Shown in pieces: positions 20,328-29,463 of a stretch of 64,000 bases of DNA (the stretch's first letter is position 1; the number at the start of each line of letters is the position of its first letter). The stretch is from Simplicispira metamorpha. Its GTDB lineage: Bacteria > Pseudomonadota > Gammaproteobacteria > Burkholderiales > Burkholderiaceae_C. The DNA is taken from positions 36,093 through 100,092 of the forward strand of contig NZ_SLXH01000012.1 in NCBI RefSeq assembly GCF_004341365.1, written 5' to 3'. The position numbers and the translations under genes were made by a program. The notes under the pieces are model-generated. The model was not told the origin of the DNA. It did no database searches and saw only the letters and a list, made by a program, of their open reading frames with translations.

Positions 20328-22025
20328 TCAGCGCACTTCCAGCAAGGCCAGCCGCTGCTGCGTGACATGGATGGCCGGGGCTGGCGGGGCCAGGTGCGTC
20401 GGGTGCTGCGCCTGCGTGGGTGCGCGGGCTGCGGCATGGGCTGGCTCCGGCGCCGCAGGGCTGGGCAGCACAAACTGGCTGATGAGCTGTGCCAGCTCCT
20501 GGGCCTGGTGCTTGAGGCTCTCGGAGGCCGCCGCCGACTCCTCCACCAGCGCCGAGTTCTGCTGCGTCATCTGGTCGAGCCGGGAGACAGCGCTGCTGAT
20601 CTGGCCAATGTCTTCGTTCTGCGCCTGCGTGGCGCTGGTGATTTCGGTCATGGTCTGGGCCGCTTCCCGGATGGCCGCCATGATGCGGGCCATGGTGTGG
20701 CCCGCATCGCTCACCAGGCTGGAGCCCGCCTGCACCTGCTCGACCGAGGTGCCAATCAGGCCCTTGATTTCTTGCGCCGCCTGCGCCGAGCGCGTGGCCA
20801 GCGAGCGCACCTCGCTGGCCACCACGGCAAAGCCCCGGCCTTGCTCACCGGCGCGCGCGGCCTCTACGGCGGCATTCAGCGCCAGGATGTTGGTCTGGAA
20901 GGCAATGCTGTCGATCACTCCAATGATGTCCACGATCTTGGTCGAGGACTGGTGGATGCCCTGCATGGTGGCTTCCACCCGCGCCATCACGGCGCCGCCC
21001 TGGCCCGCCACCGTGGCGGCGGTGGCGGCCAGCGTTTCGGCGCGGCTGGCGGCAGCCGCCGACTGCGTGACCCGCAGGGTCAGCTGCTCCAGCGATGCGG
21101 CAGTCTCTTGCAGGCTGGAGGCCGTCTCCTCGGTGCGCGTGGACAGGTGGACGTTGCCGTTGGCGATCTCGGACGAGGCCGCGCGCACGTTTTGCGCCGA
21201 GGCACGCACCTGCATCACCAGCTGCCGCAGGGCATCTTGCATCACCGCCAGCGAGTGCAGCATGCGCCCGGCCTCATCGCGCCCGTGGCCGGCAATGTCG
21301 TGGCGCAGATCAAGCTGGGCCACCCGGTTGGCGGTGGCGCTGGCGGCGGCAATCGGCTGCGTGATGCTGCGGCGCAGCCACAGCGCCAGCAAGCTGCCCA
21401 GCACCAGAGCCAGCGTGGTAAAGGCCAGCAGCACCAGGCGCGCCCGGTCGCTCCACTGGGCGATGGCGCGGTCGCTGGCGTCGATGTCGCTGCGCTGCGA
21501 TTGGCTCAGCGTGCCCAAACTCGACAGCAAGGCCCCGGAGGCGGGCAAAAAGCGCTCGGCATACACCTTGCGGATGCGCTCGGTGAAGTTGGACATGCTG
21601 GCCGCCATCAGCTCGGCGCGCGCTGCGGTGAAGTCTTTTTCGGCGTTCTGCACTTGCAGCAGCAACTGCTGCTCCTGTGGGCTTTTCAGCAAGGCGGCCA
21701 CCTGGGCCATGAGCTGGCCGTAGGCTTTCTCGGTGCTGGCGATGTCGGCGCCCAGAATGTCGGCCACCTCGGGCTCGGAACTCAGGGCCACGGCCTTGTA
21801 GCGCTCGGCGTTGATGGCCTGGGCACGGTAGGCATCGGCGATCAGCCTTTCTGCGGCAATGCTGTGCTGCACCATGTGTGTGGTGGCCGTGTGGATGCGG
21901 CCCAGCGACCAGATGCCGGTGGCCGAGCCGGTCAGGCCCAGCAAAAGCACCACAAAAAACGCAAACAGCAGGCGTCGGCCCAAAGTGTTGCGCGGCGAGG
22001 GGGTGGCGGTGTGTAAGGCGGGCAT
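20328..22025 (-). CDS. Methyl-accepting chemotaxis protein
   Basis: Inner-membrane chemoreceptor of 565 residues that would signal to CheA/CheW. A first membrane segment (about residues 18-39) is followed by a periplasmic helical domain of 4-helix-bundle type. A second segment (about 194-216), a HAMP linker and a long cytoplasmic coiled coil come next. The hairpin tip is the conserved [20 protein letters not shown] with [19 protein letters not shown]. There is no C-terminal CheR-tethering pentapeptide. The ligand is unknown, and no other chemotaxis genes are nearby. Confidence 0.93.
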   Translation of the reverse strand: MPALHTATPSPRNTLGRRLLFAFFVVLLLGLTGSATGIWSLGRIHTATTHMVQHSIAAERLIADAYRAQAINAERYKAVALSSEPEVADILGADIASTEKAYGQLMAQVAALLKSPQEQQLLLQVQNAEKDFTAARAELMAASMSNFTERIRKVYAERFLPASGALLSSLGTLSQSQRSDIDASDRAIAQWSDRARLVLLAFTTLALVLGSLLALWLRRSITQPIAAASATANRVAQLDLRHDIAGHGRDEAGRMLHSLAVMQDALRQLVMQVRASAQNVRAASSEIANGNVHLSTRTEETASSLQETAASLEQLTLRVTQSAAAASRAETLAATAATVAGQGGAVMARVEATMQGIHQSSTKIVDIIGVIDSIAFQTNILALNAAVEAARAGEQGRGFAVVASEVRSLATRSAQAAQEIKGLIGTSVEQVQAGSSLVSDAGHTMARIMAAIREAAQTMTEITSATQAQNEDIGQISSAVSRLDQMTQQNSALVEESAAASESLKHQAQELAQLISQFVLPSPAAPEPAHAAARAPTQAQHPTHLAPPAPAIHVTQQRLALLEVR

Positions 22026-22144
22026 GGGGCGAGGGGGAGCTGGGTGGTGCCCGACAAGGGCAAGGGCGCTGATGTGCCCACTATGGCGCCCCCCCGTGAC
22101 GCTTTTTTGTCAAGGCCCCAGAGCGCACAGGGCCGCGCCCGCCC

Positions 22145-22693
22145 TCAGTAGCTGCGCCCGCCCTTGAACATGGCGTGCTGGCGCCGCTGCAAGGTGGCCG
22201 ATTCGCCCAGCCGCGCCATGGCCGCGCCCGCGTGCGCGTGGGTGATGGCCATGCCCAGGGCGTCGGCGGCATCGGTGCCGGGCAGGCCGGGCAGTTGCAG
22301 CAGGCGGCGCACCATCTCCTGCACCTGGCTTTTGGCGGCGCGGCCATGGCCGACCACGGCTTTTTTCATTTGCAGCGCGGTGTATTCGGCCACCGGCAGG
22401 CCGCTGGCCACCAGCGCCGTAATGGCCGCGCCGCGCGCCTGCCCCAGCAGCAGCGTGGACTGCGGGTTGACGTTGACGAAGACGATCTCCACCGTGGCCA
22501 CATCGGGCTGGTAGCGCGCAGCCACCTCGCTGATGCCGTCAAACAGCACCTTCAGGCGCCCGGGCAAATCGCCCAGCGCCAGCTGCGTGGTGCGGATGGT
22601 GCCGCTGGCCACGTAGCTCAGGGCGTGCCCTTGCACGTCGATCACGCCAAAGCCGGTGGTTTGCAGGCCGGGGTCTATGCCAAGGATTCGCAT
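22145..22693 (-). CDS. ruvC: Crossover junction endodeoxyribonuclease RuvC
   Basis: Dimeric nuclease that resolves Holliday junctions with RuvAB. The product has 182 residues. Acidic catalytic residues lie in the N-terminal [12 protein letters not shown], in the [12 protein letters not shown] strand and in the C-terminal [13 protein letters not shown]. It follows mtgA on the same strand after 51 bases that are almost entirely filled by a dispersed repeat, so transcription with mtgA is possible. ruvA and ruvB are not in the window. Confidence 0.96.
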   Translation of the reverse strand: MRILGIDPGLQTTGFGVIDVQGHALSYVASGTIRTTQLALGDLPGRLKVLFDGISEVAARYQPDVATVEIVFVNVNPQSTLLLGQARGAAITALVASGLPVAEYTALQMKKAVVGHGRAAKSQVQEMVRRLLQLPGLPGTDAADALGMAITHAHAGAAMARLGESATLQRRQHAMFKGGRSY

Positions 22694-22746
22694 GCTATTA
22701 AAAATGGAGCTATAGGCGCCCTTTTGGCGGGCGTTACAGCGGTTTC
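22694..22746 (+). repeat. Dispersed palindromic element between mtgA and ruvC
   Basis: Core at 22694-22719 (GCTATTAAAAATGGAGC then TATAGGCGC) with right half GCGTTACAGCGGTTTCAGG. It begins one base upstream of the ruvC start and ends at the mtgA stop codon, so it occupies the whole intercistronic gap. Confidence 0.8.
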
Positions 22747-23512
22747 AGGGCAAACTCGCACTGCCCATGCGCCGCAGGATGGTGCGGGCGCGGCCCAGCA
22801 GGTAGGCGGACTGGGGCAATTTCTCGAAGCGCTTGGGCGCGGGCAGCATCACCGCCAGGCGCGCCGCTTCGGCGGCAGACAGGCGGGCAGCGCTTTTGCC
22901 AAAGTAGTGCTGGGCGGTGGCTTCGGCGCCGAACACGCCGTCGCCCCACTCTACGTTGTTGAGGTAAATCTCCAGGATGCGCTGCTTGCTCAAGAGCTGC
23001 TCCAGCGCCAGCGTCAGCACAAACTCCTGGCCTTTGCGCAGCAGGGTGCGCTCGCCCGAGAGCAGCAGGTTTTTGGCCAGCTGCTGGGTGATGGTGGAGC
23101 CGCCCACCACTTTGGGCGCGCGCGCTGGCGCTGGCGGTGCTGCGGCGGCCTTGGCGCGCTGGGCGGGGGGCAGGGCGGCTTCTTTTTGTGCGGCCAGGGC
23201 TTCGGCGCGGGCGTTTTTCTCCCAGGCTTTTTCGATGGCGTTCCACTCCACGCCGTCGTGGTTGACGAAGCCATCGTCCTCCGAGGCGATCACGGCGCGC
23301 TTGAGGTGGTCAGAGATTTGCGCGTAGGGCACCCACTGCTGGCGCCAGTGCAGCCGGCCGCTGTCCGCCAGCTGCGCCCAGGCTTCGGAGCGCTGGAAGG
23401 TGGTGGAGGTGGGGTTGATCCAGGCCATGGCGGCAATGCGCGCCACAAAAAACAGTTGCAGCGCCAGCGTGGCACAGGCCACCAGCGCCAGCCAACGCAG
23501 CAGGGCTTGCAT
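22745..23512 (-). CDS. mtgA: Monofunctional peptidoglycan glycosyltransferase MtgA, with Ala-rich insertion
   Basis: Membrane-anchored GT51 enzyme that polymerises lipid II glycan strands. The 255-residue product has one N-terminal membrane segment and the GT51 motifs EDDGFVNHDGV (catalytic Glu), GGSTITQQLAKN, and the later ILEIYLNNVEWG. Between the first two motifs, after KAWEKN, there is an extra low-complexity stretch of about 30 residues rich in Ala, Pro and Lys (ARAEALAAQKEA to PAPARAPK). I do not expect it in this family. It sits in an operon-like block after aroE with a 17-base gap. Confidence 0.95.
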   Translation of the reverse strand: MQALLRWLALVACATLALQLFFVARIAAMAWINPTSTTFQRSEAWAQLADSGRLHWRQQWVPYAQISDHLKRAVIASEDDGFVNHDGVEWNAIEKAWEKNARAEALAAQKEAALPPAQRAKAAAAPPAPARAPKVVGGSTITQQLAKNLLLSGERTLLRKGQEFVLTLALEQLLSKQRILEIYLNNVEWGDGVFGAEATAQHYFGKSAARLSAAEAARLAVMLPAPKRFEKLPQSAYLLGRARTILRRMGSASLP

Positions 23513-23529
23513 GGGCGCGGGCAGGGCGA

Positions 23530-24426
23530 TCAGGGGGCGGCGCTGGCTGGGGCCGCCGCAGCGGGCGGCGCCGCCATCAGCGCGCGCAGTTCGGCCAGCA
23601 CGGGCGCGCCGGGCGGGTGCACGCCGCGCCAGATGGCAAAGGCCTCGGCGGCCTGCTCTACCAGCATGCCCAGGCCGTCGCGGGCGTGGGCGCCGTGGGC
23701 GCTGGCCCAGTCCAGAAAGCCCTGGGCGGCTGCGCCGTACATCATGTCGTAGGCCAGGCTGCCGGGGCGCAGCACGCTGGCGGGCACGGGCACGGCATCG
23801 CCTGCCAGGCTGCTGGCGCTGGCGTTGATGACGAGGTCAAAGCGGTGGTTTGGAGCCAAATCGGCCTCCAGCCCTTGCGTAGCAAGCGCAAGCAGCTCTG
23901 TTTTTTGTAGCGCGGCCAGGGCGGCGTGGGCCTGCACCAGCGCCTGCGCCCGCGCCAGCGTGCGGTTGGCCACCACGATGCGGCGCGGCCCCGCTTGCAG
24001 CAGCGGCCCCAGCGCCCCGGCGGCAGCGCCGCCCGCGCCGATCAGCAGCACATCGCGCCCGGCCAGCTCGATACCGGCGTTGCGCGTCAGGTCGGCCACC
24101 AGGCCCAGTCCGTCGGTGTTGTCGGCCACGATGGCGCCGTCGGCCAGGGTGAGCGTGTTGGCTGCGCCCGCCAGCAGCACCCGCTCGCTGCGGTGCGTGG
24201 CGATGTGCGCGGCGTCCAGCTTGAAGGGCACGGTGACGTTGCAGCCGCGCCCGCCCGTGGCCGCAAAGTGGTGCAGCGCGTCGGCAAAGCCGCCCAGCGG
24301 CACCAGGCGGCGCTCGTAGCACAGGCGCTCGCCGGTCAGCTCGGCAAAACGGGCGTGTATCCAGGGCGAGCGGCTGTGCTCCACCGGGTTGCCCATGACG
24401 CAGTACAGATCGACGCCGGTGTTCAT
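23530..24426 (-). CDS. aroE: Shikimate dehydrogenase AroE, with repeat-derived insertion
   Basis: NADPH-dependent reductase of the shikimate pathway leading to aromatic amino acids. The product has 298 residues. The N-terminal substrate site NPVEHSRSPWIHARF, the catalytic-lysine region NVTVPFK, the NADP loop GAGGAAAG and NRTLARA are all present. Residues about 172-193, with LQKTELLALATQGLEADLAP, are encoded by a full dispersed repeat in the loop of the NADP domain. The C-terminus is an Ala/Pro tail. The start overlaps the TonB-like gene by four bases. Confidence 0.96.
   Translation of the reverse strand: MNTGVDLYCVMGNPVEHSRSPWIHARFAELTGERLCYERRLVPLGGFADALHHFAATGGRGCNVTVPFKLDAAHIATHRSERVLLAGAANTLTLADGAIVADNTDGLGLVADLTRNAGIELAGRDVLLIGAGGAAAGALGPLLQAGPRRIVVANRTLARAQALVQAHAALAALQKTELLALATQGLEADLAPNHRFDLVINASASSLAGDAVPVPASVLRPGSLAYDMMYGAAAQGFLDWASAHGAHARDGLGMLVEQAAEAFAIWRGVHPPGAPVLAELRALMAAPPAAAAPASAAP
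23856..23911 (-). repeat. Dispersed palindromic element inside aroE
   Basis: Minus-strand orientation, matching the gene. Core at 23886-23911, right half CCAAATCGGCCTCCAGC at 23856-23872 (plus-strand reading). It is read in frame as LQKTELLALATQGLEADLA, the same frame as the murE, murG and murC copies. Confidence 0.8.
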
Positions 24427-25283
24427 TGGACGCTGGTCTCCAGGGTTTGGTCGCGCGTGAACTTGAAGCGCGACACCACGGCAATCTGGTCGGCCTTGGC
24501 GCGCATGGCCGGGCCAAAGGCGCCAAACGGCCCGGCGGCCTGGGCGATGGCCTCGGCGCGGTTGTCCAGCAGGCGGTTGCCCGAGCCCTGCACGATCTCG
24601 GTGGCCAGCACGCGCCCATCGTGGTTGACGGTGACGATCATGGTCAGCTCGCCATATATCTTCTTGCCACCTTGCTCGGGGAAGTTCTCGGTGCCTTTGT
24701 CCTCGACCTTGCGGCGCATGGCGTCGTAATAGACGGCATAGACCTCATCGCGCGTGGCCGGGCTGATGTAGCGCTTCTTGGGCCGGGCGTTTTCGTCGTT
24801 GATGCGTTTTTCGATTTCGGCCAGCAGCTTGATGAGCTGGCGGCGCTTTTCTTCCTGCGCACTTTGGTCGGCACTCTGGCTGGGTTTGCGCTGCTCGGGT
24901 GCGGGCAGGGCGGCTATTTGTCGGCGCAACTGGGCCAGCAGCTGCATCTGCTGCGCTTGCAGGGCGTCCATCTTGCGCTGGGCTTCTTCGTAGTCGTCGC
25001 CCACCTTGGTCAGGGCCGAATAGGGCAAGGGGCTGGTGGCCCGGCCCTGGGCCGCATCGCCGCCGCCCGCCAGCGCATGCTGGGCAATGGCCTGGGCCTT
25101 GTCGGGGCGCTCGGGGGTCTGGGCGTTGACCAGGATGACCTCCAGCGGCGTGTCTTGGAACACGCGCTGGAAACCCTCGGGGTTCACAAAGCGCACGGTC
25201 AGCACCACGGCGTGCAGTGCCACGGAAACAGCCAGCGCCCATTGCAGGGCGCTGAACGAGCGGAGGAAGGCGGGGAGTTTCAC
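24423..25283 (-). CDS. TonB C-terminal domain protein (energy-transducer type)
   Basis: Probable inner-membrane protein of 286 residues with one N-terminal membrane anchor (SALQWALAVSVALHAVVL). A periplasmic coiled-coil region (about residues 95-165, EAQRKMDALQAQQMQL) follows, then a TonB-like C-terminal domain with YGELTMIVTVNHDGRVLATEIVQGSG. The usual Pro-rich spacer and exbB/exbD neighbours are missing, so coupling to outer-membrane transport is uncertain. Its start overlaps the rnb stop and its stop overlaps aroE, indicating one operon. Confidence 0.85.
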   Translation of the reverse strand: MKLPAFLRSFSALQWALAVSVALHAVVLTVRFVNPEGFQRVFQDTPLEVILVNAQTPERPDKAQAIAQHALAGGGDAAQGRATSPLPYSALTKVGDDYEEAQRKMDALQAQQMQLLAQLRRQIAALPAPEQRKPSQSADQSAQEEKRRQLIKLLAEIEKRINDENARPKKRYISPATRDEVYAVYYDAMRRKVEDKGTENFPEQGGKKIYGELTMIVTVNHDGRVLATEIVQGSGNRLLDNRAEAIAQAAGPFGAFGPAMRAKADQIAVVSRFKFTRDQTLETSVQ

Positions 25284-27457
25284 GGGGCCAGATTATCGGC
25301 GCTGGCCGCACCGGGGGCGGCGTTTTCTGCGCCCGCATCGCTCACATCCACCGCAATGGCGATGGGGCCGGCCACGGCCTCGTCGTCCTCGGCGTCATCG
25401 ACCGGGCCGTCGTCGCTGGCATCTTGCGGGTCGTCCAGGCGCTCGATGAGCGTGCCGTGCAAGTCCAGCGTGATGTCATCGACCTCGCCCAGCTTGACGC
25501 GCAACCGTGCGCCGCGCGGCAGGTTTTGCGCGCCCAGCACCGGGAACACCAGCGGCAGCGTGTCGGCGCGCACCAGAAAGCTGCCGCCGGGGCCTTCTTT
25601 GAACACCGTGGCTTCGAGTTCGGTGATGCCGTTTTGCGCCAGGTATTGCAGCGTCCAGAAGCGCTCCATGCCCGCCTGGTAGCCGTTGTAGGCGCTGTAG
25701 GCGGCGTCAAAGCTGCTGATGATGGAGAACAGCTCGGCGTCTTTGGGTTTGAAAGGCGCGGCCAGCGCGGCGGTTTTACCGTGGCGGGCGCAGGCAATGA
25801 TTTGCCACTGGTTGACCAGATCGACGTAACGGCGCAGCGGCGAGGTGGCCCAGGCGTAGCTTTTGACGCCAATGCCCGCGTGCGGCAGCGCCTTGGTGCC
25901 CATGCGCACCTTCACGCCCGGTGCCATGCTGGCCTGGCTGCGGTAGATGCCGGGCACGCCCAGCTCGGCCATCCAGTTGCCCCAGGTGCTGTTGGCCACG
26001 ATGGCCGCCTCGGCCACGATCAAGTCCAGTGGCGCGCCGCGCTGGCGCGTGGTGATCTGCACGGTCTCGGTGCCGTTGGGCTCGGCTTTGTGGTTGCGGG
26101 GCGTGTTGGCCCCCACGCTTGCCACTTCGTTGGCGGCGCTGCCCCCCAAGGGGGCGTTCGCGCCTTCGGGCGGCCGGGCGGCGCTTAGGCGGAAGTTGTA
26201 GTCAGGCCGGTTGAAGTTCTCGGGTTTGCCGCGCACCACCTCGCGCTGGGCTTTCAGGCTTTGGGCCAGGCGGTACAAAAATGATAGCTGCTCACGCAAG
26301 TCCAGCAAGTCTTGGGGCGTGTTTTCGGTCTGAATCGACGGGTCGGCCAGCCAGGCTTCGGTGACGATGTGGTCGAGCTGGTCGTGGCGCAGGTTCACGC
26401 TGACGGGCACGCGCTCCAGGCGCGTTTCGGTGGCGGTGATGGCCAGCGTGGCCTCGTCAATCGTCACGTACAGCGACACCGCCGGGTTGGCGCGGCCTGC
26501 GTCCAGGGTGTAGATCTGCACCACTTCGTCGGGCAGCATGGTGATTTTGTAGCCCGGCATGTACACGGTGGACAGCCGGTTGCGGCCCAGCTGGTCCAGC
26601 GGCGTGCCGGGCACGATGGCCAGGCCCGGCGCGGCAATGTGGATGCCCAGCGTGACGGTGCCCGTGCCCAGGCCCTGCACCGACAGTGCATCGTCGATTT
26701 CGGTGGTCTGCGAGTCGTCGATGGAGTAGGCCTGCACGTTGGCCAGCGGCAAATCGGCGGGCGGCTGGGGCGCTTGCAGTGCCGGAAAACCCGTGCCCTT
26801 GGGAAAGTTGTCGAACAAGAAGCGCTGCCAGTGGAACTGGTAGCTCGAATCAATGGCGCCGGCTTGCTGCAGCAGGTGCAGTGGCGCCAGGTGCGTGGCA
26901 CGGCTGGCCTCGACCACGGCCTTGTACTCGGGCGCGTTCTTGTCGGGGCGGAACAGGATTTTGTAGAGCTGATCGCGGATGGGCGCCGGGCATTGGCCCT
27001 GGCCCAGTTGCTGCGCCCAGTCGGCAATCTGTTGCAGCACGGCCTTCTTTTTCTCGATGGCGGCCAGGGCTTGTTGCAGGATTTCTGCGGGGGCTTTTTT
27101 GAAGCGGCCTTTGCCTGCGCGGCGGAAGTAGTGCGGCGCCTCGTAGAGTGCAAACAGCGCGCCCGCTTGCTGGGCCAGCGTGGCGTTGTCCGAGAAGTAA
27201 TCGCGCGCCAGGTCGGCAAAGCCGAATTCTTCTTCGCTGGCAAATTCCCAGGCCAGCTCCAGCTCGATGGTTTGTGCCACGGCCTGGGCCTGGGCCATCA
27301 GCTCGGCGGGAGCGGGCTTGTCAAATTTCAGCAGGATGTGGGCGGCTTTGACCTTGACCCGCTTGCCCGAGTCAAGCTCGATCTGGGCGGAGGTGTCGGC
27401 CTCGGAGAGGATGCGGCCGGCCAGGAATTTGCCGGATTCTTCAAACAGTGCGTGCAT
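25280..27457 (-). CDS. rnb: Ribonuclease II family 3'-5' exoribonuclease
   Basis: RNB-domain exonuclease that degrades single-stranded mRNA in the cytoplasm. I take MHALFEESGKFLAGR as the start (725 residues) because GGGAG precedes it; a start six codons upstream is possible. The RNB core is seen in IDDSQTTEIDDALSV (catalytic aspartates), HIAAPGLAIVPGTPLD and TSPLRRYVDLVNQW. Two insertions mark it. A dispersed repeat encodes REQLSFLYR (26272-26297), and a GC-rich segment encodes SAARPPEGANAPLGGSAANE (about 26120-26189) in the linker before RQRGAPLDLIVAEAAI. The C-terminus has a short acidic tail. Confidence 0.93.
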   Translation of the reverse strand: MHALFEESGKFLAGRILSEADTSAQIELDSGKRVKVKAAHILLKFDKPAPAELMAQAQAVAQTIELELAWEFASEEEFGFADLARDYFSDNATLAQQAGALFALYEAPHYFRRAGKGRFKKAPAEILQQALAAIEKKKAVLQQIADWAQQLGQGQCPAPIRDQLYKILFRPDKNAPEYKAVVEASRATHLAPLHLLQQAGAIDSSYQFHWQRFLFDNFPKGTGFPALQAPQPPADLPLANVQAYSIDDSQTTEIDDALSVQGLGTGTVTLGIHIAAPGLAIVPGTPLDQLGRNRLSTVYMPGYKITMLPDEVVQIYTLDAGRANPAVSLYVTIDEATLAITATETRLERVPVSVNLRHDQLDHIVTEAWLADPSIQTENTPQDLLDLREQLSFLYRLAQSLKAQREVVRGKPENFNRPDYNFRLSAARPPEGANAPLGGSAANEVASVGANTPRNHKAEPNGTETVQITTRQRGAPLDLIVAEAAIVANSTWGNWMAELGVPGIYRSQASMAPGVKVRMGTKALPHAGIGVKSYAWATSPLRRYVDLVNQWQIIACARHGKTAALAAPFKPKDAELFSIISSFDAAYSAYNGYQAGMERFWTLQYLAQNGITELEATVFKEGPGGSFLVRADTLPLVFPVLGAQNLPRGARLRVKLGEVDDITLDLHGTLIERLDDPQDASDDGPVDDAEDDEAVAGPIAIAVDVSDAGAENAAPGAASADNLAP
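26120..26189. repeat. GC-rich palindromic insertion inside rnb
   Basis: Self-complementary stretch with CCCCCCAAGGGGG (about 26142), CGCCTTCGGGCGG and GGCGGCGC/GCGGCGC ends, encoding a Pro/Gly/Ala-rich peptide. It looks like a second, GC-rich palindromic repeat type inserted in frame. Only one copy is seen in this window. Confidence 0.45.
26272..26297 (+). repeat. Dispersed palindromic element, core inside rnb
   Basis: Degenerate core copy (GTACAAAAATGATAGCTGCT then CACGC). It lies in the antisense orientation relative to rnb and is translated as REQLSFLYR. No clear right half is seen. Confidence 0.45.
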
Positions 27458-27511
27458 GGGGTGGCATTCTCCCATGGGCGCGCGGGGGCGCTGGCTGCCG
27501 CGCGCGGGCGT

Positions 27512-28129
27512 TCAGGCCAGGTGCAAAAACTGCAACACGCGCGGCAGGTGGTCGGCAAAGTCGCTCAGGGCGTGGTCGCTGCCTTCCAGCAGGTGCAGCT
27601 GCGCCTGGGGGTAGCGGGCCGCCATTTCGCGCCAGTCCAGCAGCTCATCGCCCTGGGCCACGATGGCCAGTTGCGCGGCAGCGGCGCCTTGCGCGCTCAC
27701 GTCCAGGGCGCGCAGCTCGTCGATAAAGGCGGGGTCGAAGTAAAAGTGCTCGGCGGGATCGTGCCAGGCGGTCTGGTTGCCGATGTGGCGTGCCAGGTCG
27801 CGCGCCGGGTTCACGGCGGGGTTGAGCACCACCAGCGGGCAGCGCATCTGCTGCGCCACCCAGCTGGCATAAAACCCGCCCAGCGAGGAGCCGACCACCG
27901 CCATGCGCTCGCGCGGCCAGTGGGCGATGCCGCCCGCCACCAGGGCCATGGCCGTGCGCGGCGAGGGCGGCAGCTGCGGGCACCACAGCTGCACCTGCGG
28001 GTGCTGGCGCGCCACCTGCTCGGCCACCATGCGCGCTTTGGCCGATTGCGGTGAGGAGCGAAACCCGTGCAGGTACAGCAAGTGGGTGGTGGGCAGGCGG
28101 GAGGAGGCAGGCAGTGCAGGCGTGGACAT
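27512..28129 (-). CDS. YqiA/YcfP-like alpha/beta-hydrolase (esterase)
   Basis: Small alpha/beta-hydrolase of 205 residues from MSTPALPASSRLP. Upstream frame extensions run into the rodA leader region and are rejected. Features are LLYLHGFRSSPQSAK (oxyanion-hole HGF), the nucleophile elbow VVGSSLGGFYA, a conserved aspartate in IVAQGDELLDW and a histidine in EGSDHALSDF. This is the pattern of YqiA-like esterases. It is transcribed away from rodA; the 130-bp gap must hold both promoters. The substrate is unknown. Confidence 0.85.
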   Translation of the reverse strand: MSTPALPASSRLPTTHLLYLHGFRSSPQSAKARMVAEQVARQHPQVQLWCPQLPPSPRTAMALVAGGIAHWPRERMAVVGSSLGGFYASWVAQQMRCPLVVLNPAVNPARDLARHIGNQTAWHDPAEHFYFDPAFIDELRALDVSAQGAAAAQLAIVAQGDELLDWREMAARYPQAQLHLLEGSDHALSDFADHLPRVLQFLHLA

Positions 28130-28259
28130 GGGAGGGGCCAACAGGCGGGTGGACAGGCGGATGGGGTGGTGCGGATTGTGCCGCGCAGCCTGGCATTGTC
28201 CGTGGGGTCGGGAGGGTGGCGCGCCCATGGCCTGCGTGGCCGCGCCCGATAATTGCGCC

Positions 28260-29441
28260 ATGGGAAACACTTTTGACAAGCCTTCGATAGGGCAGCGCCT
28301 GCTGCCGTTGTTTCGGGGTTTTGACGGCTGGCTGTTGCTGGCGGTGCTGCTGCTGGCATCGGCTGGTTTGGTGGCCATGTATTCGTCGGGCTACGACCAC
28401 GGAACGCGCTTTGCCGACCACGCCCGCAACATGCTGATTGCCGGGGCGCTGCTGTTTGTTGTGGCCCAGGTGCCGCCGCAGCGCCTGCTCTGGGCGGCGG
28501 TGCCGCTGTATGCGCTGGGCGTGGCGCTGTTGGTGGGTGTGGCCTTGTTTGGTATCACCAAAAAAGGCGCCCAGCGTTGGATCAATTTGGGCGTGGTCAT
28601 CCAGCCCAGTGAGCTGCTCAAGATTGCCATGCCGCTGATGCTGGCCTGGTGGTTCCAGAAGCGCGAAGGGCAGCTGCGCCCGCTGGACTTTGCCGTGGCC
28701 GCCGCCTTGCTCGTGGTGCCGGTGGGGCTGATCATGAAACAGCCCGATTTGGGCACCTCGCTGCTGGTGCTGGCGGCAGGGCTGTCGGTGATCTTTTTTG
28801 CCGGGCTGCCCTGGAAGCTGGTGGTGCCACCGGTCATGTTGGGCTTGGTGGGTATTGCGCTGATCGTCTGGTTTGGCGATGACCTGTGCGCGCCTGGCCA
28901 GCGCTGGCCGGTGCTGCACGATTACCAGCAGCAGCGCATCTGCACCCTGCTGGACCCCACGCGCGATCCGCTGGGCAAGGGCTTTCACATCATCCAGGGC
29001 ATGATCGCCATTGGCTCGGGCGGGGTGTGGGGCAAAGGCTTCATGGCGGGTACGCAGACGCACCTGGAGTTCATCCCCGAGCGCACCACCGACTTTATTT
29101 TTGCCGCGTTTTCCGAAGAGTTCGGGCTGCTGGGCAACCTGTTCCTGGTGGTGTGCTTCATCTTTCTGGTCTGGCGCGGACTGGCCATTGCCATGCAGGC
29201 CACCACGCTGTTTGGCCGCCTGATGGCGGGGGCTGTGTCGATGATTTTTTTCACTTACGCATTCGTCAACATGGGCATGGTCAGCGGCATGCTGCCCGTG
29301 GTGGGGGTGCCGCTGCCCTTCATCAGCTACGGTGGCACAGCCATGGTCACGCTGGGGCTGGCGCTGGGCATTTTGATGTCGGTGGCGCGGGCGCAGCGCA
29401 TGCCCATTGCCACCGACACACCTGTGGACGTGTCTGGCTGA
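28260..29441 (+). CDS. rodA: Rod-shape peptidoglycan polymerase RodA (SEDS family)
   Basis: Inner-membrane glycan polymerase for cell elongation, normally paired with PBP2 (mrdA, not in the window). The ATG at MGNTFDKPSIGQR gives 393 residues. SEDS motifs match those of FtsW: KKGAQRWINLGVVIQPSELL, MKQPDLGTS, GSGGVWGKGFMAGTQT, FIPERTTDFIFA and PLPFISYGGTAMV. An insertion DDLCAPGQRWPVLHDYQQQR lies in the extracytoplasmic loop before RICTLLDP. Start choice rests on homology and on the upstream frame overlapping the divergent gene. Confidence 0.95.
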   Translation: MGNTFDKPSIGQRLLPLFRGFDGWLLLAVLLLASAGLVAMYSSGYDHGTRFADHARNMLIAGALLFVVAQVPPQRLLWAAVPLYALGVALLVGVALFGITKKGAQRWINLGVVIQPSELLKIAMPLMLAWWFQKREGQLRPLDFAVAAALLVVPVGLIMKQPDLGTSLLVLAAGLSVIFFAGLPWKLVVPPVMLGLVGIALIVWFGDDLCAPGQRWPVLHDYQQQRICTLLDPTRDPLGKGFHIIQGMIAIGSGGVWGKGFMAGTQTHLEFIPERTTDFIFAAFSEEFGLLGNLFLVVCFIFLVWRGLAIAMQATTLFGRLMAGAVSMIFFTYAFVNMGMVSGMLPVVGVPLPFISYGGTAMVTLGLALGILMSVARAQRMPIATDTPVDVSG

Positions 29442-29463
29442 GGCACACCCCTAAAATGCCCCG

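Noticed and set aside
20088..22016. 642-codon plus-strand frame over the chemoreceptor gene
   Set aside because: It mirrors the minus-strand coding frame and is rich in His, Gln and Arg. It has no domain and the chemoreceptor is certain.
26312..28054. 580-codon plus-strand frame over rnb and the esterase
   Set aside because: It crosses two convincing minus-strand genes and the intergenic gap and has no motif. It is a GC-bias shadow.
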